The notes under the pieces are model-generated. The model was not told the DNA's origin, searched no databases, and saw only the letters and a list, made by a program, of their open reading frames with translations. A program made the translations under genes and the position numbers. Shown one piece after another: positions 36,801-48,800 of a DNA stretch of 64,000 nucleotides (positions are counted from its first letter, which is position 1; the number at the start of each line of letters is the position of its first letter). This DNA is from Proteles cristata cristata (lineage: Eukaryota; Chordata; Mammalia; Carnivora; Hyaenidae). The stretch spans positions 766,642 through 830,641 of the forward strand of contig JAESUZ010000463.1 in assembly GCA_017311185.1 (NCBI GenBank), given 5' to 3'.

Positions 36801-39800
36801 TTGTTTCTGATACAGAAAACTGTGGTAGGAGCTTTGAGCTTACTTTTATGGCTGTTCGGAAGAACTCAGAAGCTGGTATCTCAGATATTTCATTCCCTGA
36901 CATTTTTATTTGATATGGGGGTAAGGGAGAGGGAATGCCTTTGGCCATTCATTTTGGATTTCCCTGACACTTCAACAGGTTCAGGGTGTGGGAGTGTGGC
37001 CGTATTGGTGGAAGAAGGGATGATTCACTCTGCCAGTTACCCTGACTCATATCCCATGAATGTAAGGTGTCACTGGTTCATTCGTGCTCCAGAGAAACAC
37101 ATTATAAAGGTAAGCAACTAAGGAAGATCTTTACTTCATTGAGAGCTTAGCTCTTTTGTTTAGGCAGAGCTTGCTTCATCTGGGCTATGAAACTGCCATT
37201 ATGACTAAAAGCTTCTGTTCGCTGCCTTACATAGATGAATCAATCTACATCTCTCTGTCTGTCTGTCTATCCATCTATTTGGATCTATAAATGTGCTTTG
37301 AAAAATTCCAGCAGTTTAAGAGAAAACACAATTAAAAGTATGCCTCCTTCTTACCTAACACCCATCCTACCTCCTAATGGCAAGTGAACACTAGTATCCC
37401 TAGAGAGGTCTTCTGAGCAGTACACACATGCATATATTTACATCGCCATGCTTTTTCTCCTTAAACATATCTCAAAAGACCTTTCTGAATGAGTCCACAG
37501 AACACTTTTTAACAACTGCATAAAATTAGATTGTGTGATATTCCATAATTTCTTAAGTCAGTTCCCCATTAGCAGCCACTTAGTGGGTTTCCAGGCTAAA
37601 AGCACTACTACATTCTTGTGTCAGTGTTTTGGGACACATGTGGATGTTTGTAATTTCCAGAAGTGGACTCTCCGTGTCAAAGAGTTTGCACACTTAAACC
37701 TCACAGTCCTTGCCAAATCGCTCTCCAAAGAGGCTGCAATTACTATACTTCTATCAATGGAATAGGAGGGAGTGACTGCAGGCCTTTTCATGTTCAGAAG
37801 GAAGCTTTTAAAGTTTATCTCTTCTCTTCCTTGACCATTTCTCTGGTTATGTTTCTTTTTTTTTTTTTTTAATGGAATTTCTGTGAGAGGGTATGGAGAC
37901 TAATAAAATGAGATTTATATTTTAATAGACATTAGAGACATAGGTGTGTAGTAGAATTAGACCCAAATGAAGTGGAAAATCATGTCTCATGTGTCTCATT
38001 CTTTTTGTTTTTTTACTTCTAGTTTGTATTTATTTACTTTTTTAATTTAATTTAATTTAATTTTTTACAAATAGTTTATTGTCAAATTAGTTTCCACATA
38101 ACACCCAGTGCTCATCCCCCACAAGTGTCCTCCTCCATGCCCATCCCCCCCTCCCCCCACATCCATCAGTCCTCAGTTTTTGTCAGCATTCAAGAGTCTC
38201 TCATGGTTTGCCTCTCTCCCTTTCCCCCACCATTTCCCCCCTTCTTCTCCCCCTTGTCCCTCAGTTAAGTTCCTCCTAATCCTCCTATATGTGCAAACAT
38301 ATGATATTTGTCCTTCTCTGCCTTCTCTGGTTATGTTTCTAATTCGTACAGTTGGAATTTGAGGACTTTATCACTGAATTTAGCCAAAACTGTATGTATG
38401 ACGCTGTTGTGATTTACGACGATCCTGAAGAGGAGCACGAGTTAGGTGGGTAAGAGTCCATCTGTAAAGCACGAGAATAGCTCGTAACATTCACTAGCCT
38501 CCTTGGGTGCCACAAAGTTGATGGGAACGAGGATTTCTTATTCTGGAAACTCACGTGTCAGAAAACCTTAGCTTTAACGCACGAGCCAACAGTGGACTCA
38601 CCAGTAAGATTTTTTTTTAATTTTTTAAAATTTTTATTCATTTTTGAGAAAGAGAGACAGAGAATGAGAGGGGGAGGGACAGAAAGAGGGAGACACAGAA
38701 TCCAAAGCAGGCTCCGATCTGTCAGCTCAGGGCCCGACATGGGGCTCGGACCCATGAGCTGTGAGATCATGACCTGAACCAAAGTCGGACACTTAACCGA
38801 CTGAGCCACCAGGCGCCCCTCACCAGTAGGATTTTTAATAGAAACATGCAAAATTTGGAGAATGTTTCAGAATATTTGGAAAGTGAATGTAAAGTCCTTG
38901 GGGGATAAAAGGAAACAGTAACTCTGAGTATGTGTTTGGCAGTTATTTAAGGTAATTTTCTAAACTTCTTTCTACATTATCTTCTTCAATTGCTGATATT
39001 TTAATGTGTAAGAAAAGTAACCAAAAAAAAAAAAAACCCAGAAGCTATAGTTTCTACTTGAATCTTAAAAGTTAATTTTTGGAACTAATTCAAATATACT
39101 TTCAATTTTGACCTACCAATTTACTTAGCATGAAAAGTTATCTCTTCCAGCTGTGCAGCCACTCCCTTAAGATACCTATTATTTGTCCTTTAGTTAGGTG
39201 TCAGTGTGGGTGACCAGGAATATAGGTGTTTAGGAATGTTTGGATATTCAAGGCAGGTCAATGGAGGCACAATCCCCCTCACCCAGCTGAATAGGACCGG
39301 TATAGAGTAGGCTTCTAGAGAAGCCAATTTCAGGTGTTACTTACTCACATAATGCATAGCCACCTTCTGTTTGGAAGGAGGATACTAAGTTTGAGATTTT
39401 CTTTAACTCACCCCTTTGCACTGTGTACATTAAAAATCAATTAACATTTCATTGCATACTAAAAATCAGATGTCTTTGTTCTATCTAGTGTTTTTCTATG
39501 AGATAAAATTACCACACATGGTTATTTTGAAACTAGTGTTTGACTCCCACATACAATGGAAAGGTGTGCCTACAAACTAAAGTTGAAGAAAACCAGAATT
39601 GCTGGGAAAAAATTAGTTAGATAATGTTTTATCTCTGTTTCTGATTTTAAAAAATTTGTGTAACTGTAAATCAAACTTCCCTAAAACTTTTACAGCCAAA
39701 CTTTGTGGAATCTTGAACCCTGCTCCAATATTCAGTCCTAATAACATGCTGGTGATTCATTTTAAAAGTGATGGTGAAAATAACTTCCAAGGCTTCAAGG

Positions 39801-42800
39801 CTAGATTCACCTTTTTGCTCTCAGGTGAGGATAAGCACTAGCACGGTGATAATTTTTGCTTGTGAAAATAGTTATACAGAATATCACTTAGCTATGTTTA
39901 TTTGAATTTAGGGTGCTTGAATCACCTTGGTGGCAAAATAAAAATGCAGATTCCTAGGACTCCTTGGTGACTCAGCTGGTTAAGCATCTGACTCTTAATC
40001 TTAGCTCAGCTCTTAATCTCAGGGTCATGGGCATGGAGCCTACTTAAAAACATTTTTTTTTATGTTTATTTATATGAGAGAGAGAGAGAGAGGCAGAGTG
40101 TGAGCAGGTGAGGGTCAGAGAAAGAGGGAAACACAGGGTCTGAAGCAGGCTTCAGGCTCTGAGCTGTCAGCACAGAGCCTAATGTGGGGCTGAATCCCAC
40201 AAACCATGAGATCATGATCTCAGCCTAAGTCAGATGCTCAACTGACTGAGACACGCAGGTGTCCCCAAAAAAATGCAGATTCCTGGGGCATCTGGGTAGC
40301 TCAGTCAGTTGAGCGTACAACTTTGGCTCAGTTCATGATCTCACGGTTCGTGGGTTCCAGCCCCACGTTGGGCTCTGTGCTGACAGCTCAGAGTCTGGAG
40401 TCCACTTCAGATTCTGTGTCTCCCTCTCTCTCTGCCCCACCCCTGGTCACGCTCTGTCTCTCTTCCACTCTTAAAACTAAATATACATTTGAAAAATTTT
40501 TAGGGGCACCTGAGTGGCTCAATCAATTAAGCGTCCGACTTCGGCTCAGGTCACGATCTCACGGTTCATGGGTTTGAGCCCCGCATCAGGCTCTGTGCTG
40601 ATAGTTCGGAGCCTGGAGCCTGCTTTAGATTCTGTGTCTCCCTCTCTCTCTGCCCTTCCCCTGTTCATGCTCTGTCTCTGTCTCAAAAAGAGATAAAACA
40701 GTAAATTTTTTAAAAAAAATTTTAAATGCAGATTCCTCTGCCTACCCTTGAATATTTATATCCTATAGATCTGTGATGCGCCCAGAAATCTGTGCTTTAA
40801 CAAGAAACTCTGGTGAAGCCAAGAAACTACATCCACTAAATGATCAGAAAAGACTCTAAGCACCTTATATGGAAAGTAGATAATTGAGATTAGAGAATGT
40901 AATTCAGAAATGAGATTGACCAGCACTGTTTTGGGACATTTCAGGGTTTTGAAGAATTTATAGTTTTCTAGCGAATCCAGAAAATAGTGCAGCCTTTACT
41001 TAAACGAAAGGAATATCATTGGAAAGACCCTAGTGTGGAAGAGAATGGGAGATGTACAAAAAACTACAAAAAAACTCAGCATTGTTCAAGTTTTGGAGGG
41101 AATGATAGAAAAGGCAAGAGTCAGATCATGATGGATTCAGGCATTCAATTTTAGGTACCAGAGTGATAGGACAGCTAGCTGACATTTATTGGTTACTTTC
41201 TTTGTAACCGGTATAGACTGAACATTTTGCATGCATTACCACATTCACTCCTCCTTACAAACCTAAGAGGTTTATACAATGCTTACTTTGCACAGATGAG
41301 GGAAGAGAGTTCACAGAGGTTGAGTAGCTTTCCCAAAGATGCATAACTGCCAAGAGGTGAAGCAGAACTCAAACCTTAGTGGTAATGTGGAAGATAAAGA
41401 TAGAGATTAGGGGTGAGTTTATAGGAGAGTAGTGAATAAGTCGTTGTAAGAATTTATTCTACATATAGTCCTTGATCAGATGCGTTGTGGAAAAGGTGAT
41501 ATATGAAGGAGAAAAAATTCCAGCATGATTCTCAGGACTCTAGCTTGATGGCTAGGTAGATGGTAAAGCCACTAAATGATATAGAGAAACATAACAAGAT
41601 TGTGATGACTGTTGAAATCAATTGGTTTCGTTTGAGACAAGTGTATTTGTATGAGCTTGTGAGAGATCCAGATGCAGATATCTAGCATATTCTACATCTA
41701 GAATTCAGAAAAGAGACTGAGATTGAAGAGAGAAATGTGGAAGTCACATATATGCAAATGAATAGTAATAGGGTTATGAACAGTACCTTGTGGAATATCT
41801 TGCAGGCTGAAGGATAAGGTCTTGAAAAAAAAGACTGAAATTGAGAAGCGATGGTTATCATTTATCAAGAAGATCAAGAGAGTAATTTCATGAAGCCAAA
41901 GAAGGCAGAAATGCTTAAAACAGTCAGATACACCAGGAATTTAAGAGATATATAACAAATCACACCTATGGGACCTGGCATTTAGCATCGGAAAGGTAGT
42001 AGTAGAAAAGTCAATAGTGGAGTGGTTTTATGATTGACCAGGGTAAGCAAGCAGGGTCAGCTAGTGTAGACCACTTTAAATATTCTCAGTTGAAAACATG
42101 TTTTCTCTATAGACTCTTCAAACCAAGTTGGATCAACATCATCTCCCAAAGCCAATCCAGTATCTTCTGCAAAAGCCATTCCATATGGTGAGTTAATGGT
42201 CATGTGGTTACTATCTGTTTAATCTTTCTTCTTTGGAAAGCCTCATTTTACATTAATATAACTTCACAATGAAGAAGAATAAGTTTTACATTTAGGTCCA
42301 TGAAACTTCCAGAATCTTGTCTGGCTTTGCATATACACGTATAAATAAAGGGAAGAAGAAATAATCTTTATGATTGGAAGAAAGGGGTACAGATAGTAAT
42401 CCTTTGTCCTCATTTGTACCTGTGCAAACTTAGTATTTAAAATATCTTTCTAGAATCAGTGGTTAATATGATTATGCATCTTGAGGCAAAGGAAGAAAAC
42501 ACAGGTTTTTGTTTTGTTTCATTTTAGCACACACTGGCAACTTTTAATTTATTTGTAATCTGAAGTACCTGGTCAAAAATTATGATCTTTCTTTGTTCTG
42601 TAGGCATGTATATTAAATATGGTCTAGTTGATGGGTTATAATAGAAAGTTGTACAGAGAGCTATAATAGGATAAAATGCCACGAGAGAGAAGAAACAAGG
42701 ATATATAATGAAAAACCTTGTATGCCCTGTTAATTAAAAAAAAAAAAAAAAAACCCATCCCACTAGAATGTAACTTCCAAAAGTGCCAAGATTTTTATCT

Positions 42801-45800
42801 ATTCTATTGACTGACAGATCACCGGTACCTAGAGCGCCACTCTCTAGAACATTGCCTGACAATACCAAGCACTAAGAATATTTATTAAATAAATGAGTAA
42901 ATACTATTCTGTAGGCCAATAACTAAAAACCTAAATGCTTAGCAGAGTTACAAGGCAAGCTTTTAAAATCTTGCCCAGAGGTGGGTGTTGGGAGTTGATA
43001 TCTCTATAAAGCTCACCTGGTATTTGGGGATTACTATTGCCGACTATTGTAAGCCATTGGAGGAGGTATATGTTTTTTCTTATTTCATTTGGATGGGTCA
43101 TTAATTTCACCTTCTCTTCTATAGGCACCTGTGGCATCCCTCCATTTCGTCTCCAGTGGCTTTCCAGAAGAACCGTAGCAGGGGAGGAAGCCTGCCCCCA
43201 CTGTTGGCCATGGCAGGTGGGTGTGAGGTTTCGAGGCAATCACCAGTGTGGAGGTGCCATCCTCAATCCAACTTGGATTCTCACTGCAGCCCACTGTGTG
43301 CAATCGTGAGTGAAGCTGATGCTATTTTAATAATGTACTTAGCATGTGTATTTATGACCATGCCTAGGATACAGTTGTCTGACTACTGAAGTCATCCAGA
43401 CTAATTCTAAATCAGGAATCTCTCATTGATTTTCTATACAGCCATCTATCCTCTACTTAAACAATATCAGTGAGGAAAATGTTAATCAAATCTTGTACGT
43501 GCTCATCCCATTTATGGCAATCTGATTATTATGTTGAGCGCAAGTCTACTTCTCTTTAGCAGAACCTATTGGTCTAAATTTACTGGAGCTCTGGAAAACA
43601 AGAACTAAGTCTGCTTCTTCTTCCACATAACAGTGCTTCCTATACTTGAAGATGTCTCTCACATTGTTCCTTAATTTCAATTTTAAGCTAAATGCTCATC
43701 ATTCTATTGTTGGTCAGTAATTCCAGATGACTCACCATGTGGTACAACTTCCTCTGGATTGATTTAGTGTTGTTTTTCCTAAAATATGGTCCAAACAGTG
43801 GAAAGGACGGTAGGAGAATCTACCACATTGGTCACTAGACCACCAGTGAACTAAACTTTTGCTTTTTCAGGGTTTTAAATTGTGAATTATGCCATGATAT
43901 AAAAAAACTGCACATGATATATCTGTGGTCTAAAGAATAGTTAGTAAATATACATATGTATCCTTGCCACTCAGTTTAGGAATATTCTTTATCTTCTTTA
44001 GGAATATTCTTTAAGACCCCCTAGGAGTCCTGCCAAGAGGTAGACTCTATGCTAAATTTTATATTTATGATACCATTGTTTATTTTTTAAATTTTAACAT
44101 CTATGAATCCCTAAAACTAGTATATTGCTTAGTTTTGATAATGTAAAAAGAATTGCAGTTTCTATTTTACTGTGAATTGCTCTTATACTAATGTTATATA
44201 GATAAGCTATGTGTCTGTGTACACTTGTAATTAATTTATTTTCAGTCCAAACTACTTAAGTCACTTGTTGGTGAGTTCTAGACACTGGTAGTTTGTTTCT
44301 TTTTTAAAAAATTTCTCAGATGGGTGGCTCAGTAGGTTCAGCATCTGACTCTTGATTTCAGCTCAGGTCATGATCTCATGGTTCATGGGTTCAAGCCCTG
44401 CATTAGGCCTTATGCTGAAAGTGCAGAAGCCTGCTTGGGGTTCTCTCCTCTCTCTCTCTCTCTCTCTCTCAGCCCCTCTCCCTGCTCATGCATTCTTTCT
44501 CTCAAAATAAACAAATAAACTTTTAAAAAACCTCCTCCCATGATTCCAGTGTACAGCCATGATCAAGAACCACTCCCCGTCTATCTGACCCAGGCTTGAC
44601 CCTGCTTGCTCATAATGGGCCAGCCCCGTTCCTCAAACATGCTGCATTTCCTCTGGCTCAAGGTGTTTGTGGTTGCTGTTCCCTTTCCCATTCAGGATAC
44701 CACATTACATTTGATCGGCATGGCACGCAAGGCTACTCTTGGTCCTAAGTATCACAGACTTGCCTGGTTTTTGATGACCTTCCCAGTTTTGAGGAGTACT
44801 CATCTGTTATTTTGTAGAAGGTCCCTCAGTTTAAGCTTGTCTGCTATTTCCTCGTGGTTTTACTGAGATTATGATTTTGGAGAAGGAAAATCACAGAGGT
44901 CATATGCCATTCTTATTGCATCATTTCAAGGGTACATGTTATCAACATGACTTATCACTGATGATGTTAACCTTGATCCCTGGTTGAGGTAGTACTTGCC
45001 AAGTGTCTCCATTATAAAGTTACAGTTCCCCCCTTTCCATACTTGCTCTTTGGAAGCAAGTCACTTAGTATCGACTGCACTTGAGGCATTGGGTACTAAG
45101 CTTCACCTCTTGGGTAGAAAGTGTCTACATAAATTGTTTGAAATTTTTCTGTATGGGAGATATGTCTCTTATTCCTGATTTATTTATTAAATAATGTGTT
45201 TATATCATCATAGATTCAGGGATATTTATTTTAAAAACTACAGGGGTACCAGGGTGGCTTAGTAAGTTAAATGTTCTACTTCAGCTCAGGTCATGATATC
45301 TCCATTTGTGAGTTCAAGCCCCGCATTAGGCTCTGTGCTGACAGCTCAGAGCCTGGAGCCTGCTTCAGATTATGTGGCTCCCTCTCTCTCTACCCCTCCC
45401 CCTTTTCTCTCTCTCTATCAAAAATAAATACACATTAAAATACTACATAACTATTTTGTTGCTCAAATTGTTCCAGCTTTGACCAGTGTCAGTTCTTTCA
45501 GGGTCTCTTATCTTTTTAACATGCCCCTATCCATTTGTGACGCTACAAAATGCTCCAGGTTTATCTGGTGTATTCCCTCCTCAGTTCTAGAATCAGTCAT
45601 TTCTCCAATGAGTCCTGGTCGATTTTATTGGGAATGCTATGAGAAATCAAGGTCTAAGTGGTGAGTGTACTAGCTGCTACTAGGGTGTTATTGCACTAGG
45701 TCCTCTAGACTAAAAGAGCTAGGAAATATAGCTATAGTTACTAACCCATTTTATAAACATAGCTATCTGTCTGTATCTATATTACGCTAAACATGACTTC

Positions 45801-48800
45801 ATGTGGATGTTTACATCTGTCCAATACCACATCATTCATTCTAGGCTTTCTCTCCCTTGGAAATGTCCATTTTATAGTAATTCTATCAGAATTCATTTTT
45901 ATATATCATGGAAAATAAGACTCAATGGTAGCTGATTAATTAGTAAAAATTAATGTATTAGAAAAGACAGATATTAGTATTGAAGCTCAAGGCATAGGAG
46001 ACATTTCAGCAGATTCCCTTGTCAACTGGTGTAGTCTATTCTTGGAATTCTTGGTGATGAACCAGAGACCTTGCAGCAAAACCATTCTTCACAAGGTGGA
46101 TATTCAAATTGATGAGTCAGTTGAGATTAATAAACACAGTCAGCTGTAAATGTTTGTGAACCATTTGTTGACCACAAACGGAATTTGTATGCAATTTCAT
46201 TAGTGAGTTCTTGATTTCTTAAAAAACAAAAGATTTTTAAAATAGTAATGCTTGTGAGTAAAGGCAGTTAAAGAAAGTTATCAAGTAAAATCTACTCTCT
46301 CCATTTCACGAATCCATTCATCTTCTTTAGAAGTGATCAATACTGTTTTAATTATCTGATTTCCCACTAATATTTAAGCACATAGTCATCCATTTTATAG
46401 TATTTGTATATACCATATGTATTATGATTTTTCTGTACAAAATATTGTGCCATATGTTTATAATGACATAGAAAATGTGTGACTCATTTTTTCTTTAACT
46501 CTTCATAGTTGACTACTTATTTCAGCAGAGAAATGTCTTTTTGAAGCTATTCCTTAAAGTATATGGCGCTTTACACCAGAAGCGTCTGATAGGCCAGAGT
46601 AACAACATTGGTATGTTCTGCATTTTTGGGAACTCTGCGGTGGATTGCTTCATGGACTTGTTCCCCCTGCCTCATCTTCATGAGCCTGATAGACACTCAG
46701 GTCTCCATCTTCTGTTGAGGGGGGCTGCCACATATCCAAATCCATTGATAAGGGATGTTTTCTATGTGGGATAAGCCAGGTGGGGAGATTTGCAAAGTGT
46801 GGAAGCTGAAGTAGACATCATTTTTGCTGAAGGGCACTAGGTGCCAGGCTATGTGACATTGTTGGGTAGCACTCCAGAGACATTAAGGGTGACAGCAGCA
46901 TTGGACCACCTCCCTTGGCTTCTCTGGCACTGCTCACTCTTAGTGTTCTCAGACTGTAGAACAAAGAAGAATCACCTGGAGGGTTTCTGAATCTGTAAGT
47001 CTGGTGTGGGGCCTGAGAATTTGCATTTGTCAGAAATTCCCAGATATTATTCCACACTTAGGGAAAACTGGTATTTTTCTTTTGCTGACTCCACACTGGT
47101 CTTTGTGCTCATTTGGGAATTTTAGTGTAGGGAACTAAATTCATTTTGCAATCTTATATTGGAATATTTCAGCCTTAAACCTAAATGTTTTCAGTTTCAG
47201 CCCCTTTTTTTCTGTAATTCAGCAGTGATTCTCTCTTCTCCCAAAGCAGTAAGTGGCACATGTCCCATTGTTGGACTGGGGATGAGACCCTAAGGATATA
47301 AGAAATGAAGCTTGATTATAGGCAGTGGGGGGATAGGATGGAGAAATCCATCAATTGTTACTTTGATCAGTTATTATCTTACTATTGGAAAAACTCCTGC
47401 TTTGTTGCCCCATAACATGTATGTTGCTCTGTCATAACGATTTTTACACGGTGTTCTACCAAATTAAAGGGTATTTGATGACCGTGCATGTAAAACTTCA
47501 CTAGAAATCATGATCTACATTATCAACTATACCATGATTTTTATATTTCATTTCATTGTGCATGTCATCCTCTATCTAAAGAAGTAGAGTGACTTTAGGA
47601 AATAAGTTTCTTTACTACCAAGTAATAATTTAGAGGGTGACTTTGAAAATAAAGTTTAATCCTTCAGTTAGAGTGCATGGCAGATAATAACAGTAATAAT
47701 GGCTACCATTATGAAGTCATTACCATCTGCAAGATATTTGCCAAGCACTTTACCTGAGTAGGCTCCTTTAATAAAGTCATATTGAAACACATGAATAAGT
47801 CAGACTCGTCATGCAAGGAATTGAAATGAGCATGGTTAAGACTAGACAGAAAATGCCTACGTGTGTGAAGAAACTTCTCCTTTGAATAAAGTGTATTGAA
47901 AGATCATTTCAATAACTTTTCCTAAGCAAACAGTTTTGAAAACTTAAAGAATCTCCAAGCTGAAGTGACAATGTAATGTGACAATTGAAGGACTCTTTCT
48001 TCAGATATTTCTTCAGCTGAAAATCTTGATGTGGCGGATCAATGGATACTGATTTAAGTTGTTTATTTAAACATCCTTTTGAAGTATCTCAAAAGGGTGC
48101 AAATGTCCAGTTTATAGTTAGAGGAATTTTCACAAAGTGGGCACCCACGTGTCTAGTACCCACATCACAAAACAAAGTAGTGCCAACACCCAGCAGCTCC
48201 CTTATTGCCTCTTCCATTCATCACGTCCCAAAAATAATGTCCTACGTGCCATAGGTGAGTTTTACCTGTTTTGTGAAATGATAATTTTTTTTGCCCTCCG
48301 TTCCATTAATTCTGGTGATTTGCTAAAAGAAAACAATTTGAGATATGTTCCTGTAAGATAATGTTTGCCTACTTTTAACAGTAAAACATAGACCAGAAGC
48401 TACCTCATTATGAATGTAGGTGTTTTTTTGTTTTTTGTTTTGTTTTGTTTTGTTTACTGTATTCTTAACATCACTGTGAAATGAAAGTAAGCTGTAGTTT
48501 TTAACTTTTCAACTTAAAAACAGCCTTTGGTGATATTTGGTAGAGGCTCCAAGGTCATTTTATGGCCAAAAGAAAGGGGCAGGATACATTATTAAGAGCT
48601 CTACAGGTAGATCAAGGGGTGTGGTGTACCTTCCCAGGCAGGAGGTCACACAAACAGGTGTCACACAGACAGGGGAATAATGGCATCTGGCTGAGTGGAA
48701 CACAAGTGCATGTTGACAGAGCCGCATGGGGTTAGATCAAATGGTAAAAAATGTCTCTTCATGTCAAACTTTTCTTGTTCTTTGTCCAGGAAAAATAATC

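Larger units (their letters stand above)
39930..40850. mobile_element. MER5A-like element split by a cluster of CanSINEs
   Basis: ATCACCTTGGTGGC, then AAAATGCAGATTCCT before the cluster and AAATGCAGATTCCTCTGCC, CCCAGAAATCTGTGCTTTAA after it are the two halves of a MER5A-type element. Confidence 0.65.
43306..48789 (+). other. OVCH1 intron 15
   Basis: Contains CanSINEs (44318, 45242), a MER5A-like piece (about 46915-47050) and a MIR-like piece (about 47690-47765). The rest is unidentified AT-rich intron and no exon was found. Confidence 0.55.

Noticed and set aside
36825..36830. Earlier donor gtagga for OVCH1 exon 10
   Set aside because: It is in phase but would remove the last CUB1 strand (F-E-L-T-F). 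The later donor gtatct at 36876 keeps the full domain.
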